Assembly: GCA_913776615.1 (NCBI GenBank)
Contig: CAJYPK010000006.1
Span: 186,001-250,000, forward strand
From: an uncultured Hymenobacter sp.
Lineage (GTDB): Bacteria > Bacteroidota > Bacteroidia > Cytophagales > Hymenobacteraceae
DNA: 64,000 bases
Reading direction: 5' to 3'
Below are positions 53,312-60,380 of this stretch, piece after piece. The position numbers were made by a program, and so were the translations under genes. Position 1 is the first letter of the stretch, and each line of letters starts with the position of its first letter. The notes under the pieces were generated by a model. It saw only the letters and a program-made list of their open reading frames with translations. It did not search any database and was not told the DNA's origin.

Positions 53312-53872
53312 ATGAAGTTTTTCGTTTGCTCGCTCTCCGTCTTGCTCGCCCTGCTGGGGCCAGCCACTGCCCACGCCCAAGATGCCAACCCCGCCGCCCC
53401 CGATTCGCCCCTGTCCCGCCTGCTGGCCGAGCGCCGGGTGCTCACCCGCCAATACGCCGAGGCCAACGCCCAGCGCCACGGCCTGCTGGGCCTCAGCAAC
53501 AAGCCCTCGAAGAAGGATTTGCAAGATGTGGTCGATGCCCTGCAAGGCATTGTAAACAAGGATGAGCAAATAGTGGCCGTACTCAATCAGACCACCCAGC
53601 AGGCCCAGACCGCCGCCGCCCAGCTGCAAACCACCACAACCACGCTGCAAAACACGAGCCGGGGCGATCGCAACCTCAACGCCGAGCGCATCAGCGAACT
53701 GCAAAACGAGCAGCAAAACCTGCAGGAGCGCCTGCGCCAAGCCACCGACAAGCAGCGCACCCTGGAAGCTGATCTGCAGGAGGCTCAGCAGGGCCGCACC
53801 GTACGCGACGGCTTGGTGGTGGCCCTGGCGCTGGCGTGCGTGGGGCTGCTGTTCTGGCGCCGGCGCCGCTAG
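53312..53872 (+). CDS. exported coiled-coil protein with C-terminal membrane anchor
   Basis: A 186-residue protein: signal peptide (FVCSLSVLLALLGPATAHAQ), a Gln/Thr/Glu-rich helical region with heptad character (about 60-160; ISELQNEQQNLQERLRQATD), then one membrane span (GLVVALALACVGLLFW) and an Arg tail (RRRR). The topology suggests a periplasmic coiled coil held in the inner membrane. No family is recognised. It ends 57 bases before the SWIM gene on the same strand, so it may belong to that operon. Confidence 0.7.
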   Translation: MKFFVCSLSVLLALLGPATAHAQDANPAAPDSPLSRLLAERRVLTRQYAEANAQRHGLLGLSNKPSKKDLQDVVDALQGIVNKDEQIVAVLNQTTQQAQTAAAQLQTTTTTLQNTSRGDRNLNAERISELQNEQQNLQERLRQATDKQRTLEADLQEAQQGRTVRDGLVVALALACVGLLFWRRRR

Positions 53873-53929
53873 CCGGCTAAGGCGCTGGCGTTAACTTGGG
53901 CCGCCAAGCTAGCGCCCCGGTTGTCGCCC

Positions 53930-56900
53930 ATGATTTCTTTCTCCGAAGACCAAGCCACCGCCCTCGTGACCGATCCCGGCACCCTTAAGCGGGGGCAGGA
54001 GCTGGCCAACCCCGCCAAGTGGGGCAACCTGGGCCGCTCCGACACCGCCGCCTGGGGCGAGTGCGCGGGCAGCGGCAGCAAGCCCTACCTCACGGGTATC
54101 GACCTCACCGAGCCGGCTTTTAAATGCTCGTGCCCCAGCCGGGTATTCCCCTGCAAGCACGGGGCCGGCTTGCTCTTATTGCTGGCCCGGCAGCCCGCGC
54201 TGCTGCCCGTCGGCACCCCGCCCGCCTGGCTGGCCGACTGGCTGGGGAAGCGCCAGGCTAAAGACGAGGCGCAGGCTGAAAAGGTCGCGGCGAAAAGCTC
54301 TCAAAAAACTGCGGCTCCTACCCCAGCTTCCGGCACTGCCGAAGCCGCCCCGCCTACCACCGCGCCTACCAAGCGCGACACCCAGCGCCTGGCCCGCCGC
54401 CAGGCCGGGGCCGAAGACCTCGCCACCTGGCTGCTCGACCTGCTACGCGCCGGCGTGGCCGACCTGGGCACCAAGCCGGGTAGCTTCTGGGAAAGCCAGG
54501 CGGCCCGCCTCGTTGACAATCAATTGCCCGGCCTCGCGGCCCTGCTGCGCGAGCTGGCCGATTACCCTACCGCCGGCCCCCACTGGGCGGCCAACCTGCT
54601 GGGCCGTTTGGGCGAAGTGTATTTGCTGGTGCGCACCTTTCTCAACCGGGAAAGCCTGTCGCCCGCCGCCCGGCAGGAAGTTACCCAACAGGTTGGCACC
54701 GCGCCGAAAAAGGACGAGCTGCTGGCCGACCCCACCACCCTCCTCGTGGCCGACACCTGGCGCGTACTAGGCCAGCACACCTGGCCCGAAGAGCGCCTCA
54801 CCGCCCGGCGCAGCTGGCTCTACGGCCAGCATTCGGGACGCACGGCGCTGGTTCTGGAATTTGCCTTTGGCAGTCAGCCCTTTGCTACGCCGCTGCTGGT
54901 GCAGTCGGCTTACGCGGGCGAGCTGGCTTTTTACCCCGGGCTGCTGCCGCTGCGGGCGGTGCCGGTTGCGCTCACGCGGCAGACGCAGCCCGCGGGCGAG
55001 CGGCCGCCGCTGCATTCCGCGGAAACGCTGCTCGATGCTTACGCCGCGGCCTTGGCCCACCAGCCCTGGCTGCGCGAGTTTCCGGCCGCTGTCCGGGCCG
55101 TGGTAGCGCGCTCGGCCGCGGGCACCTGGGCGGCCTACGATGCGGACCTGGGCGCGGCCTTCCCCCTGCGCCTGCCCGACGACCAGCGCGGCTGGCACTT
55201 GCTGGCGCTCAGCGGTGGCGAGCCGCTGGCCCTGTTTGGCGAGTGGGACGGCCGGGCGCTGCGCGTACTCAGCCATTGGCCCCTGGCGGAAGGCGCAGCC
55301 CCGGCCGACGCTACTCCATCGGCCGGTGCCGCTGAAGCTGCACATGCTGCGCTACCCGCGCCGCCCATTACCAACCCCTGGCCAACCGTGCTGCGCATCG
55401 CCCTGCTGGGTACCCGGCAATGCGCCGATCCCCTACCCGAAGTTGACCTGGGCCACCTGCCGCCGGCCGAAAATCGCGAGCAGCAGCTCTTGCTCACGGC
55501 CGGCGCGCTGGCGCTGGTGCGCAAGGCGGGCTTCCTGCCCCCTGCCAGCCCGGCTCCCACCAAGGCCCCGGCCGAAACCCAGCAGCTGCTGGGTCCGCAG
55601 GGCCGCGCCTTGCTCAAGCGCGTGCTGGCCAGCCCGCACCTGCGCACGCATTTGCTACGCGATTACCTTCGGCAACTGGCCGAGCACTCACGGCTCGTAC
55701 CGCCGCCCCTGCTGCCCGGCGTACTAGACTGGCTCCAAGCTGAAAAGTCGGCCGCGCGGCCGCTGCTTGCCCCGCTGGGCGAGCGCGGCCGCTGGCTGGC
55801 CGCCCAGCATGCAGATTGGCAGTTCCTGCTGACGGCTGATCCCGCAGCGGGCTCTACCGAGGCCGACTGGCACACCGGCGCGCTGCCCCAGCGCCAGCTT
55901 TTTTTAGAAAATCTGCTGCGTACCGATCCCACCCGCGCCGCCCGGCTCCTGGCCGACACCCTGCCCCAGGAACCCGCCGCCACCCAGGCCGTCCTCTTGA
56001 GCACCCTGGCGGCGCTGCCGGCCGCCGCGCCGCTGCCCACCGAGTTTGGGCCAGTACTGACCCCACTGCTCGCCAGCCGCGCCAAGGAAGTCCGCCAAAC
56101 CGCCGCCCGCTGGCTGGCCCACACTGCCGATAGCCCGCTGCTGCCCCGGCTCTGGGTTCGCGCCGAACCCCTGTTACGTCTAAAGCGCAAGCTATTGGGC
56201 AGCAATACGCTGGAAATTACCCTGCCCACCTGGGCCGCCGACTGGCAGCGCGATGGCATCGAGCAGAAAAGCGCCGACTACTCGGGTGGCGAGAAGGCGG
56301 GCCAGCTCGGCCAGTTGCTGGCGCTGCTGCCGCCCAGCCGCTGGGCCGCCACCTGGGAGGTGAGCCCCACCCAGGCCGTGGCCCTGGCGGCGGCTTCCGA
56401 CTGGGCCAACGTGCTGCTACCCGCCTGGCTGCGCGCCGCCCGCCTGCACCACGAGGCCGACTTTGCCCACGCGCTGCTGCTGCACGAAACGCAGCGCCCC
56501 ACCCTACCGCCCCGCTCTCCCCTGCTGGCCGAAGCCGCCGCGGTACTAACAGCCACCCAAAAGACTACCTGGCTGCTGGCGGCCCTGCCCGCCCAGGCCA
56601 CCACCCTACCCGTAAGCAGCGCCTGGGCCACCTGGCTAGCGCTGGCCGACCAGCCCTGGCCGGCGCCGCTGCGCCAGCGGGCGCTACCCTTGCTACGCGC
56701 CGCCCTCCGCCAACCCGCCGCCTGGGCCCCCGAGCAAACCGAGCGCGACCAGGCCGTGCGCGGCCTGCTACGCGCCCTGAGCGCCAGCCCCGAGCCCACG
56801 CTGCTGCCGCTGCTCACCGCCGAGCTGGGCGACTTATCCGAGATTCAGCCCCGCTTCAGTGAGGAGGTAACGCAATTGCTGGAAGTGCTGGCCCTGCGCC

Positions 56901-56935
56901 CGCAGCTGGCCGCTAGCCTCGCAGAATCGGCTTGA
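53930..56935 (+). CDS. SWIM zinc-finger protein fused to a DUF5691-like domain
   Basis: A 1,001-residue protein. Near residue 65 lies a SWIM finger, CSCPSRVFPCKH (C-x-C-x6-C-x-H), predicted to bind DNA or protein. An Ala/Pro/Lys-rich linker follows (about 110-165), then a long helical region with DUF5691-like character (WPTVLRIALLGTRQCADPLP) and HEAT-like repetition. E. coli YehQ is a SWIM protein in a comparable neighbourhood with a MoxR ATPase and a VWA protein; this is recalled, not checked. ATG 53930 is chosen over TTG 53921. The AAA+ ATPase gene follows after a repeat. Confidence 0.82.
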   Translation: MISFSEDQATALVTDPGTLKRGQELANPAKWGNLGRSDTAAWGECAGSGSKPYLTGIDLTEPAFKCSCPSRVFPCKHGAGLLLLLARQPALLPVGTPPAWLADWLGKRQAKDEAQAEKVAAKSSQKTAAPTPASGTAEAAPPTTAPTKRDTQRLARRQAGAEDLATWLLDLLRAGVADLGTKPGSFWESQAARLVDNQLPGLAALLRELADYPTAGPHWAANLLGRLGEVYLLVRTFLNRESLSPAARQEVTQQVGTAPKKDELLADPTTLLVADTWRVLGQHTWPEERLTARRSWLYGQHSGRTALVLEFAFGSQPFATPLLVQSAYAGELAFYPGLLPLRAVPVALTRQTQPAGERPPLHSAETLLDAYAAALAHQPWLREFPAAVRAVVARSAAGTWAAYDADLGAAFPLRLPDDQRGWHLLALSGGEPLALFGEWDGRALRVLSHWPLAEGAAPADATPSAGAAEAAHAALPAPPITNPWPTVLRIALLGTRQCADPLPEVDLGHLPPAENREQQLLLTAGALALVRKAGFLPPASPAPTKAPAETQQLLGPQGRALLKRVLASPHLRTHLLRDYLRQLAEHSRLVPPPLLPGVLDWLQAEKSAARPLLAPLGERGRWLAAQHADWQFLLTADPAAGSTEADWHTGALPQRQLFLENLLRTDPTRAARLLADTLPQEPAATQAVLLSTLAALPAAAPLPTEFGPVLTPLLASRAKEVRQTAARWLAHTADSPLLPRLWVRAEPLLRLKRKLLGSNTLEITLPTWAADWQRDGIEQKSADYSGGEKAGQLGQLLALLPPSRWAATWEVSPTQAVALAAASDWANVLLPAWLRAARLHHEADFAHALLLHETQRPTLPPRSPLLAEAAAVLTATQKTTWLLAALPAQATTLPVSSAWATWLALADQPWPAPLRQRALPLLRAALRQPAAWAPEQTERDQAVRGLLRALSASPEPTLLPLLTAELGDLSEIQPRFSEEVTQLLEVLALRPQLAASLAESA

Positions 56936-57003
56936 TGTTTTCATTAGCACACCTTTTCTTATGCTATTGAGCTGTTTAGCAAGCCTTTCCTAATACTACC
57001 CAT

Positions 57004-57103
57004 CATGTTGAGCTTGCGAAGCATCTTATTTCTGATGCGCGGGTGCTCGTCAACGCGCTAATCGCTTCCCCAACGTGATAAGATGCTTCGCAAGCTCAGC
57101 ATG
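57004..57103. repeat. inverted repeat, 26-bp arms, before the MoxR gene
   Basis: 57004-57029 pairs with 57078-57103 with one mismatch; core CTTGCGAAGCATCTTAT. The interior is 48 bases. It lies 48 bases before the MoxR ATG, and the reading frame of the ATPase is open through the right arm, so an upstream start would translate repeat sequence. Same family as 18844-18946 and 52316-52420. Confidence 0.88.
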
Positions 57104-57151
57104 ACAGTCGAAAAAAATTACCCATTACCCATTACCCACCATTTCACCGCC

Positions 57152-58231
57152 ATGACCGCCCTCCGCCCCCACGCCGAAGACCTGTACGCCGAAGAGCTGG
57201 CCGCCCTCAAGGCGGCCGACGACCGCCCCAAGCCGCCGAGCTGGCAGCTCTCACCCTGGGCGGTGGTGACTTACCTGCTGGGCGGCCAGCTGGAGAATGG
57301 CTTTGAAATCGAGCCCAAGTACATCGGCCAGCGGCGGCTCATGGAAATCGCGGTGGCTACCCTGGCTACCGACCGCGCCCTGCTGCTGCTGGGCGTGCCC
57401 GGTACCGCTAAAAGCTGGGTGAGCGAGCACCTGGCCGCCGCCATCAGCGGGCACACGAGCCTGCTGGTGCAGGGCACCGCTGGCACGGCCGAAGACAGCC
57501 TGCGCTACTCCTGGAACTACGCCCGCCTGCTGGCCGAAGGCCCCTCGCTGGAGGCGCTGGTGCCCAGCCCGCTCTACCGGGGCATGCAGCAGGGCCAGCT
57601 CGTGCGCATCGAGGAATTGACCCGTATCCCCAGCGACGTGCAGGACACGCTGCTTACCATGCTCTCCGAAAAAGTGCTGCCCATCCCCGAGCTCAGCACG
57701 GAGATTCAGGCCACCCAGGGCTTCAACGTAATCGCCACCGCCAACGACCGCGACCGGGGCGTGAACGAGCTCAGCAGCGCCCTGCGCCGCCGCTTCAACG
57801 CCGTGGTGCTGCCGCTGCCCGCCACCCTGGCCGAGGAAGTACGCATTGTACAAACTCGCGTCGAGAAGCAGGGCCGCACCCTCCAGCTGCCCGCCGAGGC
57901 CCCCGCCCTGGCCCAGATTCAACGCCTCGTCACGGTGTTTCGGGAGCTGCGCCAGGGCCGCACCGACAACGGCAAGACCAAGCTCAAGAGCCCCAGCGGC
58001 ACCCTCAGCACCGGCGAGGCCATCTCGGTAATGAACGCCGGCCAGGCCCTGGCGGCCTACTTCGGCGACGGCACCCTGCGCGCCGCCGACCTCGCCGCCG
58101 GCCTCACCGGGGCCGTGATCAAAGACCCCGTGCCCGACCGCGTAGTGTGGCTCGAATACCTCGAAACCGTGGTGAAAGAGCGCGAAGGCTGGCAGGATTT
58201 ATACCGGGCTTGTCGGGAGGTGGTGGAGTAA
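57152..58231 (+). CDS. MoxR-type AAA+ ATPase
   Basis: A 359-residue ATPase. Walker A is LLGVPGTAKSW, and the Walker B region VRIEELTRIP has Glu-Glu in place of the usual Asp-Glu. Sensor 1 is VIATANDRDRG, and an arginine finger sits in SSALRRRFNAVVLPL. The C-terminal lid follows. MoxR proteins usually act with VWA partners as chaperone-like remodellers, and such a partner lies about 5 kb downstream. ATG 57152 (MTALRPHAEDLYAEELAALK) is preferred to an upstream start inside a repeat. The TAA stop overlaps the next ATG (TAATG). Confidence 0.9.
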   Translation: MTALRPHAEDLYAEELAALKAADDRPKPPSWQLSPWAVVTYLLGGQLENGFEIEPKYIGQRRLMEIAVATLATDRALLLLGVPGTAKSWVSEHLAAAISGHTSLLVQGTAGTAEDSLRYSWNYARLLAEGPSLEALVPSPLYRGMQQGQLVRIEELTRIPSDVQDTLLTMLSEKVLPIPELSTEIQATQGFNVIATANDRDRGVNELSSALRRRFNAVVLPLPATLAEEVRIVQTRVEKQGRTLQLPAEAPALAQIQRLVTVFRELRQGRTDNGKTKLKSPSGTLSTGEAISVMNAGQALAAYFGDGTLRAADLAAGLTGAVIKDPVPDRVVWLEYLETVVKEREGWQDLYRACREVVE

Positions 58232-58596
58232 TGCACAATCCCACAATCATTGCCCGTCTGCAAGCGCTGGGACCATTGCCAGATGATAGCACACTATCCA
58301 GTGCTACCTTTCAATTTTTACTCTTCGCTGAAATCGTGCAGCAGTTTACTGCACCGCTTTCACTGAAGCACGCTATTACTCTTAATAAATCTAGGACCGC
58401 CACCCGCCACCAGTATCCTGGCTATAGAATGGGCACTGAGTCGTGCCGTAGATCTACTTGTCCCGAAGCATTACAGCAAGCCGCAGCCCTGGCTGCCGAT
58501 ACCGAAGTAAAGCGGACGGTCAAGAGACGCTTAGCTAACTATCTCAAAGCAAAATTGGCATCCCCAATACATCTTCACTGTCAGCAGCTACCGTAA
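58231..58596 (+). CDS. small unknown protein coupled to the MoxR gene, possibly frameshifted
   Basis: The frame opens at ATG 58231, overlapping the ATPase stop, and gives 121 residues. The first 50 residues (MHNPTIIARLQALGPLPDDS; FQFLLFAEIVQQFTAPLSL) look like genuine protein. From about 58381 this frame becomes Arg/Ser/Cys-rich, while the frame one base away reads INLGPPPATSILAIEWALSR and DLLVPKHYSKPQPWLPIPK to a stop at 58508-58510, which looks far more protein-like. Either the gene carries a frameshift (real product of about 93 residues), or the long frame is real and the resemblance accidental. No family recognised. Confidence 0.5.
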   Translation: MHNPTIIARLQALGPLPDDSTLSSATFQFLLFAEIVQQFTAPLSLKHAITLNKSRTATRHQYPGYRMGTESCRRSTCPEALQQAAALAADTEVKRTVKRRLANYLKAKLASPIHLHCQQLP

Positions 58597-59171
58597 TGTT
58601 CGCGTCTCTGTATCAACGGTACCGTAATCTACTACCTCTAGCCGTGTTGCTAGCAGCCTGTGATTATACTATAGTTACGACTTTAACGACACAGATTCTA
58701 TTAGAAGGTCATTACTACGAACGCAGATTTAGTTGGCAGCACTACGCTGGCTTTATCGCGGTGGGAATATGCATCGGCAGCTATTTTATCGCTAGGCCTC
58801 TTTTTAGGTATACTATCATAAGCACTCTACTGCTCGGCTTATTTAATTTACTATACTTTACGCCCGATGTTACCACCGTTGGGTTAGGCTTTGACGAAGC
58901 TAGAATATCCGTGCAGCTTCTTCCATTAGCATTGCTACTAGCTTATTATTTTCTGAATCAACTAACTGTCAATCGTTTCATTCGCCAGCACATTTTCCCT
59001 GCTCCTAGCCCTGCTAAAGCGGCTCAATTTCAGCGGGAAGAAATAAATAAATTTAAACAGAATTTCGCGCATAAAAGCGACGAGACACTTCGCCAAATTG
59101 TGCAGGAACGCCGCCTAGTAGCCAATGCAGTTGCCGCAGCACAGGAATTATTACGAGAACGCCAGAAATAA
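58596..59171 (+). CDS. polytopic membrane protein with helical tail
   Basis: A 191-residue protein with four predicted spans at about 12-30, 48-66, 72-90 and 106-124 (for example FIAVGICIGSYFIARPLF; TIISTLLLGLFNLLYF; LPLALLLAYYFLNQL). A charged helical cytoplasmic tail follows (EEINKFKQNFAHKSDETLRQ). Its ATG overlaps the preceding TAA (TAATG), so it is translationally coupled. The DNA is AT-richer than the flanking ATPase and DUF5682 genes, hinting at separate origin. No family recognised; a membrane partner of the ATPase is one possibility. Confidence 0.7.
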   Translation: MFASLYQRYRNLLPLAVLLAACDYTIVTTLTTQILLEGHYYERRFSWQHYAGFIAVGICIGSYFIARPLFRYTIISTLLLGLFNLLYFTPDVTTVGLGFDEARISVQLLPLALLLAYYFLNQLTVNRFIRQHIFPAPSPAKAAQFQREEINKFKQNFAHKSDETLRQIVQERRLVANAVAAAQELLRERQK

Positions 59172-59186
59172 CCACTACACGCATTC

Positions 59187-59588
59187 CTACCCCGCCATCA
59201 GCCACGCGTTGGCCGCGCCCTCGTCTACGAAGCGAGCGTACTGCACGGGGCTACCGGGCGCCGCAACCGCGGCATCAGCGGGCAGGCTGGCCAGGTAGTC
59301 GGGCAGCACGAGGAAACCCACCCGCAACGGAATGCCCAGCTCCTGCTGTACCTCGGGCAGAAACCGGCTGGTAACCCACTCGGGGCCGTTGAGGCTGCGG
59401 TTGGTGCGGCGGCGGGCGTCGATGAGCCAGTAGCCGCAGGCGTGATGCCGGGCGGCTTGGCGCAGGGACTCGTAGCCCTCGTGCAGCTCCGCTTCGGTTA
59501 CCGAGCGCAGCCAGCGGCCGGTGAGGTGGCCGAGGTCGGGGCGGTGGGCGATGTGCAGGCTGGCCGTGGAGAACTGGTCGGATTGCAT
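59187..59588 (-). CDS. small hypothetical protein, opposite strand within the cluster
   Basis: A 133-residue soluble protein beginning MQSDQFSTASLHIAHRPDLG and containing an alternating strand/helix pattern (ACGYWLIDARRRTNRSLNGP; RVGFLVLPDYLASLP). The sandwich-like layout resembles STAS/SpoIIAA-like folds seen in many uncharacterised Bacteroidota proteins, but no motif proves this. The open frame extends 97 codons upstream, overlapping the divergent gene; ATG 59588 is the natural start. Its gap to the divergent neighbour is 111 bases. Confidence 0.6.
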   Translation of the reverse strand: MQSDQFSTASLHIAHRPDLGHLTGRWLRSVTEAELHEGYESLRQAARHHACGYWLIDARRRTNRSLNGPEWVTSRFLPEVQQELGIPLRVGFLVLPDYLASLPADAAVAAPGSPVQYARFVDEGAANAWLMAG

Positions 59589-59699
59589 AGGAGGAAGCGG
59601 GCGGGAAGGATTAAAGCTACGTAATGAAATGGTGCCGGAAAAGTCATAGTTCACCTTTTCCGCAGAACTTGTAGCCCGGTAACAACTACTTTTTGTCCC

Positions 59700-60194
59700 A
59701 TGTCTACCCCTCCCGAATCTTGTTGGACGGCCGTCGCCAACATCGTGCGCGAGCGGCCCTACGGCCCCGGCGGAACTGAGACCCGCCGGGGCACCAAACA
59801 CTTTGCGCCGGGGGCCAAGGTCTATATCATTGACTGGTACGCGGGTATGTGCGAGCGCATCATCGTGGTGGGCCAGCACCGGAGCGCCAAGGACTTCGTC
59901 ACGCTGGTTATCGACGTGAAGCTGGTGGAAAATCTACGTAGCAAAGTGTGCTACCACCCGGGGGTAATTGCCAAAATCAAGGAGCACTACGCCCAGGCGT
60001 ATGTCCCAAAAGGAATTGCACACCTGACCCAGGAATTTGCCGAACGCGTTTGCGCTACCATTCCCCACTGGCAGGCACAGGCGCGGCAGCCAACTCCGCC
60101 CAGCCCGATGAGCCCAGCCACTACCTTGCAGCCAGCTGCCAACTCCCTATTAACCCGGCTGCGACTCGCCCTCGCCTTTTTATTGAAGAACTGA
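59700..60194 (+). CDS. hypothetical protein
   Basis: A 164-residue soluble protein. The N-terminal two thirds contain a compact beta pattern (GGTETRRGTKHFAPGAKVYI; ERIIVVGQHRSAKDFVTLVI) that resembles a small SH3-like barrel, and a Pro/Ala-rich tail ends in a hydrophobic helix (LLTRLRLALAFLLKN). I recognise no family. It starts at ATG 59700, just after an AT-rich segment resembling a promoter (TACTTTTTG), and ends before an inverted repeat. Confidence 0.6.
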   Translation: MSTPPESCWTAVANIVRERPYGPGGTETRRGTKHFAPGAKVYIIDWYAGMCERIIVVGQHRSAKDFVTLVIDVKLVENLRSKVCYHPGVIAKIKEHYAQAYVPKGIAHLTQEFAERVCATIPHWQAQARQPTPPSPMSPATTLQPAANSLLTRLRLALAFLLKN

Positions 60195-60219
60195 GCAGCT
60201 GTGTACGTTAGCCAAATAT

Positions 60220-60300
60220 CTGTCATTGCGAGCGCAGCGAAGCAATCACACCCGAGCGGCTCGTTGTGATGCGCTTGCTTCGCTGCGCTCGCAATGACAG
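60220..60300. repeat. perfect 26-bp inverted repeat, GCGAGCGCAGCGAAGCAA type
   Basis: 60220-60245 (CTGTCATTGCGAGCGCAGCG then AAGCAA) is the exact complement of 60275-60300; interior 29 bases. Repeats with this TCATTGCGAGCG...GAAGCAATC pattern occur in many unrelated bacterial genomes, to my knowledge. It lies 26 bases past the preceding stop. Confidence 0.9.
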
Positions 60301-60380
60301 GCGATTTTTAGCCGATTGGCAATAAGTTAATCAGTGGCTAACAGCCAGCCCCCCAGCCGCTCACCCACTTCCGCATTTCC

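Noticed and set aside
57083..57151. Upstream start of the MoxR gene adding 23 residues
   Set aside because: The added codons translate the right arm of an inverted repeat and a repetitive CCCATTA stretch; ATG 57152 begins the family-like sequence.
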